From Promerops cafer (taxonomy: Eukaryota > Chordata > Aves > Passeriformes > Nectariniidae): a DNA stretch of 64,000 nt. The translations under genes and the position numbers were made by a program. Position 1 is the stretch's first letter, and each line of letters opens with the position of its first letter. Location: the NCBI GenBank assembly GCA_013398275.1, contig VZSE01009483.1, forward strand, positions 1,984,571-2,048,570, given 5' to 3'. Below, piece after piece: positions 40,310 to 52,375 of the stretch. Below the pieces are notes generated by a model. That model did not search any database. It saw nothing but the letters and a program-made list of their open reading frames with translations, and had not been told where the DNA came from.

Positions 40310-40560
40310 CCATTTTCATGGGAGACTTTAGGCAGGGCTCCCTCCTCAGCTGCACAGGGGAGAGAAAGTTGTGGGTCAAGATAAGGACAGGGAGAGATTA
40401 CTCACCAATTACTGCCATGGCCAAAACAGACTTGACTTGGGGAAATTAGTTTAATTTATTACTAATCAAATCAGAGTAGGATAATGATAAGTATAACCAA
40501 ATCTTAAAATCTTCCCTGCTGCTTCCTCCCGGGCTTAACCACTCTTGAATTCCCTGCCTT
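40310..40560. mobile_element. Probable LTR/ERV-type interspersed repeat fragment
   Basis: The block with gtcaagataaggacagggag, attactcaccaattactgcc, aacagacttgacttgggg and gtttaatttattactaatca resembles, from memory, a repeat seen many times in songbird sequences and usually masked as endogenous-retrovirus-related. No open frame, primer-binding site or paired LTR is visible, so this is a fragment without coding content. Family and orientation are not established. Confidence 0.4.
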
Positions 40561-43179
40561 CTGTCTTTTTCAAAGGGAGTAAATATCTGAAGTGTGAAAT
40601 TTTGAAAGGCATCTAGATCTTAAAACTGACTTTTGAAATACAGATTTTAGGCTTAAAGGCTCCAATACTCAAAAGAATTGTAAGAGTCAAAATGATGAGA
40701 ATGGGAGGCTCATCAAATGCTCTGCTCGTTAGGGAATTCACATCTCCAATTTAGCTGAAGGTCAGTATTTGCATTGGTTATGAATTAGTTAGAGTTGATC
40801 CTGTGGCTGTGTGTACAGACAGCTTTTCATTAGGTCCACTCAGCCTCTCAGCCTGTCCTGGGTAAGCTGGCCATGTTCCAAAAGCAAGGTGGCCGTGTTA
40901 GCATCGTGCTGTGCCTGAGCAAATATTTCCTGCTCCTCGGCAGGGTGCTTCAGCTGAGGCAGAGCACTGCTAGGGCAGTGCTGTGATTTCTGGGGCTGGC
41001 TGGCTTGTGATCTGCCTACCCACAGACAGTCCTGAGAAGCTGTGCAAAGCTCCTCTGAGGTATCCAAGGACAGGAGTCTGCCAGCTGAGTGGAGAGCTTC
41101 ATGAGGCAGCAGTTTTCAGTATTTTTAGACTGATCACTTCTGTTGTCCTTCTTTGCTGCAAAGGCTGGGTCTCCCAGTTCCATCCACACTCACACTTGCC
41201 CCATCCCACCACCTTCCCTCCAGCCTTTGGTGGCCCCCATGCAGCAATGGGGAGCAGCTAAGACCCTGGGAACATCTTATTTGCTGTCAGCCTGTGTCAT
41301 TGAAACAGCCTGCTTAACTGCTTTCTTCAATATCTGCTAGAAAAGTCAAAGCAATAGAGACTGATCATGTTTTGGTTTTAAAATATAACCTTCAACATTT
41401 TTTTTTCATTTTCTTTATTACCGTATCAAGGAAAAATCAGTTAGGTGCAGGGAAGAAAATGGAAGCTAACCAGATACTTTAATGTGCACAAAAATATGAA
41501 TATTCTCTACATCTGACTGTTCTTTCACACTATGTTCTATTTATAGTTAAGTTAAAGGCATTTTAATATTTTCATTTGCTTATCATTTCTTGATGGGTTG
41601 TAAAATGAGTACTTTGTGGAAAATTACCTCACCCTTAACCTGAGACTAGTAAACCAGGCCAATGCATTCTTCCCAAATTCATTAATGCAGCGTGTAAGAG
41701 ACTCCACATGAAGACTGTCTTTTACTGGTACCTCTCAAATGTGCTACTTAGAGCAGGTTATGGATGAAAGGTCTCCTAATGATGTGGTGGATTATGTTGA
41801 ACACATTAAAAGAAATTCAACCTTTTTAAGAAATACAGAGAAAATATAATTTCAAAGGCCTGGTGCAGTTCTCACTAAAATCAGCTTGATATATTTACAA
41901 TCACTTCAGTGGGAGGTAGAATGGGTCTTTCTTATTATATCTAACTTAAGAATGGTTGGACTGGGAAAAGAAGAAATTTCTTCTCCTCATGTTCTGAAAA
42001 TTTATACTGCACCAAGAGACCAGAATTGATTAATCCCAATATCAAATTCTAATGATAGAATCTTTTATCAAAGCTGCAAAAGTACTTGATATATGGCATA
42101 ATAAAAATCAAAGCAAAGTCAAAATACCAACAGAGGACTCCAATTCTCATCAGTTTCCTTGGTGTGGTGCTGGCAGGAATTCCGAGCAGATTTATATACT
42201 TAAGATGAAATAGGGAAAGAGTTGGATTCTCTAAGTCCTAAAGGTGAAAAATTCTGCAAGCTAGCTAGTGCATGAGCACTAGCACTAGTGCTAGCTAAGA
42301 GATCTTTTAATCACAGGAATTTTAAGATACCTAGGTTGGTGGTGAAATGTCATATCTCCTAATGGTTGCTATATATGTCTGTTCTCATGGATCAAAGGGG
42401 AAAACTGCTTCTGCTGCTCCTTGCCTACTGTTTTCATGAATAAACATATGCACTTATTTAACCATTTCTCTGCTTTTTGCTAAAAAAAATTTCCACAAAG
42501 AAACAAGCAAGCCTGAGTCTGAGAAAGGAAAGTACTTAGCAAGAAATATCACATGAGTAAGAGGACTTTCTGCTTGTAGGTCATCTCAGGCAGCTGGGAT
42601 AGATCATGTTCACAGGAGAAGCTCTTGTGAGGTGAACACTACTAATGGAAGGATGAGGTGAAAGACTGATTCATGCACCTGCATCAATCTTGGGCCGAAG
42701 ACAGTAGGAACTGATCAAAAAAGTAACAACACTGTGGAAAATGGCAACATCTCCACTCCCTTCAGTGTACTGACACATTCCCCCCTAATCTTGCTTGGTT
42801 GACATTGACAGAAATAAATAAAAAAATATCTGTCTTTAACAAACTGACACATAATATTTGTCAGTTATAAAGGTTTTCACAGGCATGAGATAATTAGAGA
42901 TTTGATTATGTAAATATATATAGCATTTATTTTTAACCAGACATTTAACAAAAATTAATTGGAAATGTAATCTCTTTCATTTGTCTTTCATAGAGAGAGA
43001 ATATTAAATATGGGAAATTTTCCTTATACTTTGATTGATCTGTTGTAATTAAACTGTGGTGGGATTGTAAGTAAGAAAATGCATTTTGCTTTGGTTGAAA
43101 TGAGAAATTAATGCAAGTGTGTGGTTTGGAGCATGTCTATTCCTACCACTACTTTCACAGTTCACAGATCTTGAGCTTG
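40561..43179. other. Intron stretch, no gene recognised
   Basis: A GC-richer patch at 40820-41290 carries overlapping short open frames on both strands, none resembling a family. The rest is AT-rich, with the palindrome cluster at 42261-42297. Confidence 0.5.
42261..42297 (+). repeat. Overlapping palindrome cluster of CTAG/GCAC words
   Basis: One inverted repeat (gctagtgc, atga, gcactagc; 42264-42283) overlaps a second, self-complementary palindrome (tagcactagtgcta; 42280-42293), so alternative cruciforms are possible. Confidence 0.9.
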
Positions 43180-43354
43180 TTTCCCAGAGTGGCTGTGGAT
43201 GCCCAGTCCCTGGAATTCTCCAAGGCCAGGCTGCATGGGGCCCTGAATAAGATGGTCTAGAGGAAGATGTCCCTGCCTGTGGTGGGGGGCGTTGGAACTT
43301 GATGATCTTTGCTGCCCCTTCCAGCCTAAGCCATTCTATGATTTGGTGATTCCA
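43180..43354 (+). repeat. CR1 LINE, 3' fragment
   Basis: The pattern tttcccagagtggctgtgga, then gaagatgtccctgcctgtgg, then ccccttccagcctaagcc, then attctatgatttggtgat matches the CR1 3' end on the plus strand. Confidence 0.92.
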
Positions 43355-43570
43355 AAGCAGACTTTTTTAACATTGATACTGCACATTTGTAACTCTGTGT
43401 TGCTGGAATAAGATGGGCAGCTGAATATCTGCACAGAGTATTCTGGCTTTTAATAACGTAGCAGAGACATGTATTGTTGATATGTAAAACTCTAGCATGC
43501 TAATCAAGGTGTGTGCAACCTTAAAGCAATCTTAGGGGGTGAAATAGATTTTGCAGTAAAATGAAAACCA

Positions 43571-43697
43571 GAAAATCATAGAATATCTTGAGTTGAAAGG
43601 GACCCATCATGTTCAACAAGTCCTTCTCCCTGCTTCTCACAGGGCTACCTAAAACTAAACCATATGGCCAAGACCATTGTCCAGATGTTCATTGATT
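43571..43697 (-). repeat. CR1 LINE, 3' fragment (antisense)
   Basis: It begins aaatcatagaatatcttgag, continues ttgaaagggacccatcatg and ends near attgtccagatgttcattga. This is the reverse complement of a CR1 3' end of a subfamily different from the copy at 43180, and the element is truncated at its 5' (right) side. Confidence 0.88.
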
Positions 43698-43735
43698 GAT
43701 AGGTGTTTTAGGTAAAATGTTTTCTGGATGCTGTC

Positions 43736-44100
43736 AGGGTACTGCAGGGCCAGGTCCCCCTGAGTGCCGGGAGCTGTGGGAGTCTGCAGGGTGGAGGGGC
43801 AGCACCTGGCAGCCAGGACCTATCCCAGGCACGCAGACTGGGGAGTGTGGGGGCAGCCCAGCACCAGCACTGGCACCTCCCTGGGGTTGGGGAAGGGGAA
43901 AGACAGATATTGGGCTGTGCCTCGGGCCCTTGGATGGGCCCGTGGCCAGACAGGGCAGGGCAGGGCTGTGAGAGCATCGCTGAGGCAGGACTGACAGCCC
44001 AAGGGGCTGACGTGGGGTGCAGGGCCCTGGGCAGGGCCAGGGGTGTCCTGGGAGACTGGACAGGGACTGTCAGGCCAGTGGTGCCTTTGAGACTCACACA
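43736..44100. other. GC-rich, CpG-poor block
   Basis: About 365 bp of clearly GC-rich sequence (roughly two thirds G+C by eye) lies in an AT-rich intron, with only about six CpGs. It is therefore not a CpG island. Overlapping open frames of up to 129 codons on both strands (43696-44209) follow from the lack of AT-rich stop codons. Their Pro/Gly/Ala-rich translations show no domain. Its origin is unknown; it may be part of an unrecognised repeat next to the CR1 at 43571. Confidence 0.6.
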
Positions 44101-46216
44101 GGTTGTGTTTAAGTATATGAAGATATTTATTAATGAAAAAAAAATTCAATCTGTTCTCTGTGTGTTGATGTTCAAAGGGATTTTGAAATTCTCTTGGAAA
44201 CACTGGTGAGTTTCTTCTTCTTGTTTTAGCAACTGTCTGGTGTTGCCCGTGCTCTGTTCTGCTTGTCTACTGTGTTGAATTCACCCACTCTTCTGCTTGA
44301 GAGCATTTGTAAGGGAAGCTGACCAAGGAGCACATAGGGTTGAATTCTGACTCTTTGCTGTCTTGTGAAGATAAATGTTTCTTTGAAGGAATCCTTTTCC
44401 CATTGTTTTTATTCCACAGGGCTAGATTTATCTTGGACTTATCCAAGTAGCAGTCAGGAGTACCTTCTTAAAAGCAATTTCTGTGTCTTGAAGCAAGAAA
44501 AGATAAACTGTAAATCGTCGTGACCTTTTTCAGGTGGAATCCACTGTTGCCTTTTGTTTATCTAGCTGGCTTGGCAGACTAATGTGTTGAGGATAGAGTC
44601 ATCTCCTTTACCTCTTCCCCTTGCCCCCTTTCACATGTCCTTACAGGTGGCTCCATGCTTTTGATATGTCATGCATACCTATGCTTCTTGTGGAGCAGAT
44701 CCTATCTAACCCTGATTTGTTTGCTTTTAATCTGCCACATTTACTCTTTTCATCCCAAGAAATTATTTTGAACATCCAAGTTTATGACTGAAGGATATTA
44801 ATGTTTCTCTCATTATCACTTTCTCTCTCTTTTACATTATAGAAAATGAATGTATTCCCAGCACAATTTTGGATTTCTTAAAGGTACCACATTTTTGCTG
44901 ACAATCTGGGTTTGTGGGGTATCTATGACATACAGAAAATGTTACATTTGGTCATTTTGCTCTGAAGACTGTTGCACGTTATGAAACACTCCAGGGTTTG
45001 CTATAAATAACGAGAAATTTTTAACAGTCACTTTGCTGCTGTGTGGAATAAGATTCTTTTGACAATGCAGTGAGCTGGAAATACAAATTTGTAAGGAAAT
45101 GCTGAGATTTACAATTTCACAAGAACTCAAGCACATCTTGAGTTGTGCTGAGCAAACCTTGTCTAGTTTATTCAATTGTATCAGGCATCGATTGAAAAGT
45201 TATTTTTCATTTCTGTGGAGATGATATGTATTTCTCTTAGTTTCTTTTTTTTCAATAAAACATGGGTGTAATGGAAGACGGTATTTTGTTATTTTTGTCT
45301 ACAGAAAAAATAGCAAATCGGGGTTTTATTAGAATATATTTTTTTCTTCTTTTCATGAATCTTTCCCTACAGCTAGTTCTTCTGGCTGTGGCTCTGACTT
45401 ACCCCATTCTACAAGCAGAGCAGGAGTATTGGAGAGGTTTTAATAGCTGTTCCTTTTTCTGTCTTAAGGGTCAAAGTCATGCTCTGCCTATCTGGTGGTC
45501 AGCCAGCCACAGAGCAGCAGTAATTTTACAGGCTTACCAAGTCTTCATTTTATTGAATTGAGGTTTGGAGCATTTGAAATAGAAATCTGTTAGACCAATA
45601 GAGAACTCGTATTTCCCTTAATGTACTTAGCATATTGGCATTTAGGTATCTTTCAATGCACAGCAGTACATTCACTCCTATGAATTAAGTTTATTCTGAT
45701 AGGAGGTAGACTTAACTGACCAGTACAGGCATGTATGTCCAGACCTTGTGCTCCCTTCACAACAGAGATCTGTAAGTATTTCTACGTGTGGGGCACGACT
45801 CATTTGACCATGACTTAGATGTCTTATGTAAATCACACAACTTTTATTCCAGAAACACCTGTTTCTGTTGTTGGCTGTAGAAAGAGTCGTAAACTGACTG
45901 AAGCAAAGAGTTCCACACTGACACTACATTCATTATCCCAGAAATAACTTCTGTAGTTTTTGTTTGAATGCAAAATGATACCCTACTATCTCTCTCCTTC
46001 CTGTTTCCACCTAGATTTCTATTAAGTCACTGGTTCCTCTACTTTCCAGACAGACTGATCACCTGGTCCCCAAATCTCCACAAATGCATAATCCAACTCC
46101 TCACCATAGTCCAACTCCTCAACACTCATGTTTCCATTCTCACTCTTCCTATGAATACAAGAATATCCCATATTAAACATTTTTTTTCCAATTTGAGCCT
46201 TTTAGTTTTTGTTCGT
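44101..46216. other. Intron stretch, no gene recognised
   Basis: This is AT-rich intron with no repeat family or protein resemblance noticed. Confidence 0.5.
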
Positions 46217-46900
46217 TTCATAGACTGAGGTTGGAAGGAACCTCTGGAGGTCATCTGGTTCCATTCTCTGCTCAAGCAGAGTCACCTAGAGTCAGTTTCC
46301 CAGGACCACATCCTGGGAATGTGGCTTTTGAGTATCTTCAAGTATGGAAACTCCACAATCTCTGTAGGCAACCTGTGGCAGTTCTTGGTCACCCTGTATA
46401 AAAAAAGTGTTCTCTGATGTTCAGAGGGAGCCTCCTTTGGGTAGTTTATGTCTGTGGCCTCTGGTCCTGTCTCTGGGCACCACTGGAAAGAATCTTGCTC
46501 TGTCATCCCTGGTCCCTTCAGGTACTTATGTACATGGATAAGCTCATCCTGAGCCTTCTCATCTCCAGGTTAAACAGTCCCAGCTCTCTCAGCCTTTCTT
46601 CATAGGGAAGATGTCCCAGGTTCCCATCATCTTTGCTGACCTTTGCTGGATGCTCTCCAGCATGTCCATGTGTCTCCTGCACTGTGGATCCCAGAACTGG
46701 ACATGGTACTCCAGGTGTGGCCTCACCAGTTCTGAGCAGAAGGGAGGGATCACTTTCCTCCACCAGCTGCAACACTCCTGCTAACAGAGCCCAGAGTACT
46801 TCTAGCCTTTGATGCAAGTGTTCATTGCAGGTCATGTTCAATTTGATGTCCACCAGGATCACCAGGGCCTTTTCTAAAAAGCTTTTGCCACTGGATTTGT
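46217..46900 (-). repeat. CR1 LINE fragment (antisense, about 680 bp)
   Basis: Read on this strand it starts tttcatagactgaggttgga and continues through agcctttcttcatagggaag, tgctctccagcatgtccatg and ggatcccagaactggacatg. It then reads tactccaggtgtggcctcac. This is a reverse-oriented, moderately diverged CR1, the longest in the window. Open frames at 46282-46931 belong to it and are broken relics. Confidence 0.92.
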
Positions 46901-49900
46901 AGAAGAGTTTTAGCTCTTGCATTGGCAGCAAGTATTTTTGAAGAGTTTCGTATGCCCAACCTCAGATTTTTCTTCTTTGGGGTAAACCATCAAATGTTTT
47001 CAAATTTTTTTGTAGGTCGTATTTTTTAGACCTTTCATTGCCTTCATTGCTTTTCACCAGACTCTCCAATTGATCCACCTCTTTGTTACACTTAAAAAGG
47101 AACAGATTTGTCCTTCTGGGGTCTGAAAATTGGTGGTCACAGCATAAGGATTTCTTCCTGTGTTTTGCAAACTGTATTTTTGTTTACATAGTCCTGTATA
47201 GTGTTTTCTTTCTAAATGACAGCATGGCATGTTGGCTTACATTCATTTGTTCCACTCTGTGCACTCCAGACCATCTTCTTAAGAACAGTTAGCCTGCCTG
47301 TACTTTTTGAATTTGATTATTTCTATCTAAACATAATTTATTGCTCTTGTTTTGAATTCCAGCTTTAGCCCATTTTTCCAATTTAAGAAATTTTTTTTTA
47401 ATTCCAGTGTTGTCTATCATACTTTCAGCCCTTCTAGGCATGTCATGGAAACATAGCAAAAAAGTCATTACATTTCTTTCTGCAAGTGCACTGTTGCCTT
47501 GTCCAGTGCTCACAAAATCCCCTAAGCCTCTGACTGTTCAAATATTATGAAATACCTTGCTGTAAATGTTCCTGAGACACTGCCATGTATCCTATAGGAC
47601 ATTCAGAGAAGTCCAGTTAGGTTAGCAGCTGGACCTCCTTTCTGAAAGTCATCCTATACTCTTTGTATCTGGAAGTGATGATGGTGATGGTGTTCAGGTT
47701 CAAGCTGATTTTGCCCCAGACTTTCCATCCTTTAAATAACTATGAGCCTGATAAGGAAGCAGCTTTGTTTTCTCTTACTGATTTTGTTCATTGTATGAAA
47801 TCAAGCATGCATGTGCAACTGTGTATGAAAGTGTGGACTAGCACTGTAAGTTTCTAACCTAATCCCAATAAATAAAACTAAAAAAAAAGACTATAATCAC
47901 AGTTTGGGAGGGTTTATGCGCTGATCAAAATCAAAGGAGCAGCTCCATTGAAATTTTTGGGTTGCAGAGGCTGCAGAAAAGGTCTGGCCAATTAGAAAGA
48001 AAATCCTTTTTAACCCTCCAGTTATTTCTCAAGGACACCATCCTGTTTTTCCTTACTCTTTTGGAGGAGATGTGTACACCTTGTCTTAGTCACTATTCCA
48101 AAACACACATCTTTTTGACGGAGTAGTATCGTCCCTCAGTGCAACCAGTGAAGCTTTTCCTTGTGCTTTTCCTTAAAAATTAGGCAGTGGATTTGGCATT
48201 TGATTCATAAGCTTTTGGTCCTAGGGTGGCTTACATCCAGAGTATGTGGAGGGTGTGCAGAGGGTTGGATGTTGTGTACCTAATGAAGTAGCTGGTGCTG
48301 CACTGCTCAGCAGGAGACTCTCCATGTTCTCGAAAAGCAGCTTTAGAATGTGTCAGTATTTCCGTGCTGGGTCTTTGGGGAGAGATTCTGAAAGAGTTCC
48401 TTAGAATCAGGAACTGTTTGCTCCCTTTATTTGCAGTGGAAGTAAAATGCAGCGATAGGTTTTTTGTTTTTCATCCCAGATCTACTTAGGCTGCACTGAC
48501 ATTTCACAGCAACATAAGATGGTAAAATATGATATATAATTACTCTTTTCAAAATGTTCTCTTACACCACTGTAAATCACAAGAATGTCCTCTGAAAATG
48601 GTAGAATTATTCTCATTTTATTCAGTGAGAATATAATTAAAGAGACAGGAAGGCAATGAAATGTAGCAGTAATGAAATACAACAGATGATAGAATGTTTT
48701 AATCTTTCCCTGCTTACAAGAAAGATGGATGATGCCATCCTGGTTGCCTGTAGGCTTATGGTCCAGGTGTAAAGCTGTCCAGCTTTGGGGAGGTGCCCAG
48801 AAGTGTGACTCACTATGGCAAGCTTCAGGTAAACCTGATATCCTATAACATCAGCTATACTTAAAGATACAAAGAAGAATATAAGAAGCAAGAGAAATCA
48901 AAGAAAAGAGATGGAGGTCATGCTGGATCACAGTTGCAGACTGAAGTCTGCTAGAAGGTGTCTGAATCATCTCTGAAACTTCTTTGGAAAGGAAAGGGCT
49001 TTGCAAAAACTGAGAAGAATGATGCAGTCTTAACTCTTCTTTACTGTTGCTCTTTACAAGACCCGACTGTTTCTCCCCAGGAAATCTGGGGCAGTTTTTT
49101 TTCTGCTGTCCTGTTCCCTGATTTGGCAACTTGAAGAGACTGGCAGGCCATTTTCTAAAACATCCATCAGTCATCAAGAGAGAGCAGGATGACAGAATCA
49201 CTAATGTAACATGAAAGAAGTGATAGGAAACATCAACAATTCCTGTTAAGCAGAACAAGTGATAATAATATTCAGGGATAAAGCTGAAATATCAGTGAAC
49301 TTTTGACAGTTTTAGGAAGCTAATCAGTTGTGTAGGGAAAATATCTTTGCAAAAATTTCTAAAAATGCTCTGGAAACACTCAACCTTGTTGAAGCAGGGG
49401 GTCAGCTCACTTGGTTATTATTAGTTAGGCATTTTACAGGATGGTCTGTCTTTTATTGCTTTTCACACATAAGTCTGAAAGTGTCTTAGAGGGTGGTCAA
49501 CAGCATTGTTCCTGCTGTGCTGGAAGGCCAAATATGAAGTCAGGGTTGATAATTTGCCTGGGGTTACCCAGAAGCAGAGCAGAGGACTCCAGAGTGCCTG
49601 TTTAGTACATTATTTACTCATTCAGTGTTTCCTGAGAAAAGTCCACCTGGGGAAGGTTGGCACAATATATTAACACAGAGAACACATCAAAGAGTTTTTA
49701 ACACCTCAAATTGACAGAGGCGAAGTAGGACCACAGGGGGATGCATTGATTTTCTTCTAGTCTCACAGCAGGTTAACAGGAGAAACACAACTCCAAGCCA
49801 GGTGCCTTGCCTTGCTGACAAGCAGCTCAACCCCAGGCCAGGCTGGCTCAGCCAGGGTCTGTGGTCACACTCTCTCCTCCTGAGCTGAAAACACCCTGTT

Positions 49901-51868
49901 TGCACCTGGAGATTGAAGAGGCAAGTGATAATATGAGATACTTTTATTTTGCAGAAGACTGAAATTCTACAAACAGAAAACTCTCTGGCACAGGGGAACA
50001 AAATAGGAAGAGAATTTAGAAATGCTGTACCATGTATTTAATATTTGGCAACTGGTACTTTGGAGTTAAAACAATTTTGCATGTGCCCTTTTGAAAGCAT
50101 GAGGCTTCATGCTCATGAAGAAAGCATCCTATTTCCCAGGGAGCCATGTTTCAAAAGTAAGAAAAAAAAGAACACTTAGCCATGGAGCATTAAATCAGCT
50201 CATGTAGTGAGCTGTCTAGCTTTCTCACAGAGATGAACGTCCCAGAGTGAAGCTGAGGAAGCAAGGCTTAGAAATGTAAATATTAGTAGGTGTGCAGGAA
50301 CATAAATTAGATAATTTGACAATTTTAATGACTTTCATTTATTTTCACTTGCTGAGTTCCCTGGCTGGCATCAGAAGCTGAATGTTAGGTTGCTAGCAGA
50401 GAAGGCAGAGGCCAATAGGGACAGGATAGCCTCAATTCCCATGTTGCCAGAGTCTGCAATGACAGCATATTACCTGATGTAAAAAAAAAAACCTGATAGA
50501 AAGAGGAGCTTCCTAAAATCTCCCCCAAACATGGAAGTACCATGTAAGATTACCTGTCCCCTCAGCAGGAGCTTTCAGGCCACTGGACGCTTAAATCACA
50601 TCATTATTACAGACACCTCTGGATTCCCTGATGGAGCTTTTTCTATTTTGCTTGGTAGGATTATGGATGGAAGGAGGATTAAATGTTAAGTGAATCATGT
50701 GACAGCAAGCAAATGCCTACATGATGAAAGAAATGGTGACTGGAGGAGGCCTTTTCATTTCAAGAGATTGTGTGGAATAGAAAACACAGATACATTATGG
50801 TGGCTAACACTGCTTAGGTGCACAAGGTTTGTGTGTTGTGCCTGTATTGACTATGAAATCCTCAGGGTAAGGACTGTGGGTATTTTAGATGACCTAGCAC
50901 AGTATTGCCCTGGTCTTTGTGTAGTCCTGGAATGGAAACATTAATGGGGTTGTTTTTCATGACAGAGGCTATGGCAAGCTGTATTTACAAAGAGGTACAG
51001 TTTGTCTGACTTAATTTAGTTTTCAATGTCCATTTCAGTGTGGTAGTTTTGTACTTGACTGCCATCATGGAGCAAGAGGTAATAATCCATGGCCTCAGTG
51101 ATGTCAACACTTGGACAGCACTCAAAACATCTAGCCATCTAACAGGCAAATGCAAAAGCTATGAACCAGTGTGATGCACCACCTGATGCTCCTTCCCTAC
51201 TGTACCTTCTGCTATTCCACAAATACAAATTGGATGAAGCTCTATTACCAAGAAATCTGCAGATTCTAACAGTGTCAGTCTTCAATTCTGCTGCATGTAT
51301 GAGAAAGAAAACAAGAAACAGGAGGACTAGTATGATATTTCCATGCCATTTGTTATTTTATAGAGCTGCTTTTCACATCTGTTTTTATTTGATTCCTCTA
51401 TAAAATGGCCACAATTGACTTGTATTAGATATTTTGCTGAAAAAGAACAGAAGGCGCTTCATTTCACTAACCTGCTTTCAGACAGTTGCAATTTCTCTTC
51501 ACCTTTTTTGCTTTTTATAATTTATAGCTAAGTAACAGAGAAAGAACAACTCTGAAATTTGCTTGTAAGGCCAGGTACATTCCAGAAGTGTTATTTAGAT
51601 GGCACTCTGAGAATACATATTATCGCTTTCTTATTTAATTGGGTACAAATAAAAGCCAACATCTGATTTGGGAATACTTCTGTGTCAGTTTAGGTTATTT
51701 TCTGACTCAATTTGGTGAGCAGACTGAGAGTCTCATTACTTGACTAGGTGAGTGCAAGAGGCTTCTGTATAAAAGGCTACAGTTAATTGTTTTAGCTGAA
51801 AAGACGGAGAAAGTAGAATAAGGATCCACATCTATAAGCTGGTTTTTCCCCTTGTCTAAAGTATTTTC
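46901..51868. other. Intron stretch before exon B, no gene recognised
   Basis: This stretch has AT-rich sequence with a modestly GC-richer patch at about 49730-49910. A 135-codon minus-strand frame (48851-49258) and others have no recognisable motif. No further exon of GUCY1A2 was found. Confidence 0.5.
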
Positions 51869-51884
51869 TTTTTAATTTTACAGG
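51869..51884 (+). promoter_or_regulatory. Splice acceptor of exon B
   Basis: The pyrimidine-rich tract tctttttaattttacag ends directly before GTG ATG GAA (V-M-E), the position where the protein continues from exon A in phase 0. Confidence 0.93.
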
Positions 51885-52369
51885 TGATGGAAATTAAAGG
51901 ACAAATGATTCACGTGCCAGAATCAAACTCGATATTGTTTCTGGGTTCCCCCTGTGTGGACAAGCTGGATGAGCTGATGGGCCGAGGCCTCCATCTTTCG
52001 GACATACCTATCCATGATGCTACTCGTGATGTCATATTGGTTGGGGAGCAAGCAAAGGCGCAGGATGGCTTGAAAAAACGAATGGATAAGCTGAAGGCAA
52101 CGCTGGAATGTACACACCAAGCCCTGGAAGAGGAGAAAAAGAAGACAGTAGATCTCCTTATTTCCATTTTCCCTGAAGAGGTGGCTCAGCAGCTGTGGCA
52201 GGGGCAGCAGGTTCAGGCCAGGAAGTTTGACGATGTCACCATGCTCTTCTCGGACATTGTTGGCTTCACTGCCATCTGTGCCCAGTGCACGCCCATGCAG
52301 GTCATCAGCATGCTCAACGAGCTCTACACGCGCTTCGACCACCAGTGTGGATTCCTTGACATCTACAAG
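51884..52369 (+). CDS. GUCY1A2: GUCY1A2 internal exon (HNOBA end, signalling helix, start of cyclase catalytic domain)
   Basis: The next coding exon of GUCY1A2 has 162 complete codons and joins phase 0 to exon A (KDK|VMEIKG). Residues 1-55 finish the HNOBA domain (GSPCVDKLDELMGRGLHLSD). Residues 56-92 form the charged signalling coiled coil (GLKKRMDKLKATLE, ALEEEKKKTVDLL). From about 112 the class III cyclase domain starts, with MLFSDIVGFTAICAQ. Asp124 of the exon (codon 52253-52255) is the first of two aspartates that bind the catalytic metals; by analogy with alpha-1 the alpha subunit supplies both. The second (GDAYCV motif) is in the following exon, outside the window. The acceptor is tttttaattttacag before 51884 and the donor is AAG|gtaaca at 52369/52370. 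The GTG at 51884 is an internal valine codon, not a start. The exon is clearly richer in GC and CpG than its introns. Compared with the mammalian protein as remembered, LLYSIFPGD reads LLISIFPEE here. Confidence 0.96.
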
Positions 52370-52375
52370 GTAACA
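52367..52375 (+). promoter_or_regulatory. Splice donor of exon B
   Basis: AAG|gtaaca follows FLDIYK, where homology to the cyclase domain stops. It is slightly weaker than the exon A donor because of C at +5. Confidence 0.92.

Larger units (their letters stand above)
3695..51883 (+). other. GUCY1A2: GUCY1A2 48.2-kb intron between exons A and B
   Basis: The intron is bounded by gtaaga (3695) and a pyrimidine-rich acceptor ending cag (51883), and its flanking exons join in frame (phase 0). Long introns are expected, as mammalian GUCY1A2 spans several hundred kilobases. Inside are CR1 fragments, microsatellites, a probable LTR-type repeat, hairpins, a GC-rich block and one protein-like remnant, listed separately. 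No further GUCY1A2 exon was found in it. Confidence 0.93.

Noticed and set aside
43840..43898. Possible G-quadruplex
   Set aside because: Three close G4 runs exist at 43883-43898, but the fourth run is about 29 nt away, too far for a canonical structure.
43696..44209. Overlapping frames of 76-129 codons on both strands
   Set aside because: The GC-rich composition removes stop codons; the translations are low-complexity Pro/Gly/Ala-rich with no domain.
46282..46931. 137-codon and smaller frames
   Set aside because: They are relics of an antisense CR1.
48851..49258. 135-codon minus-strand frame
   Set aside because: No recognisable domain; its length is compatible with chance.
51884..51886. 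GTG at the start of exon B as a translation start
   Set aside because: It is the internal valine codon directly after a canonical acceptor, in phase with exon A.
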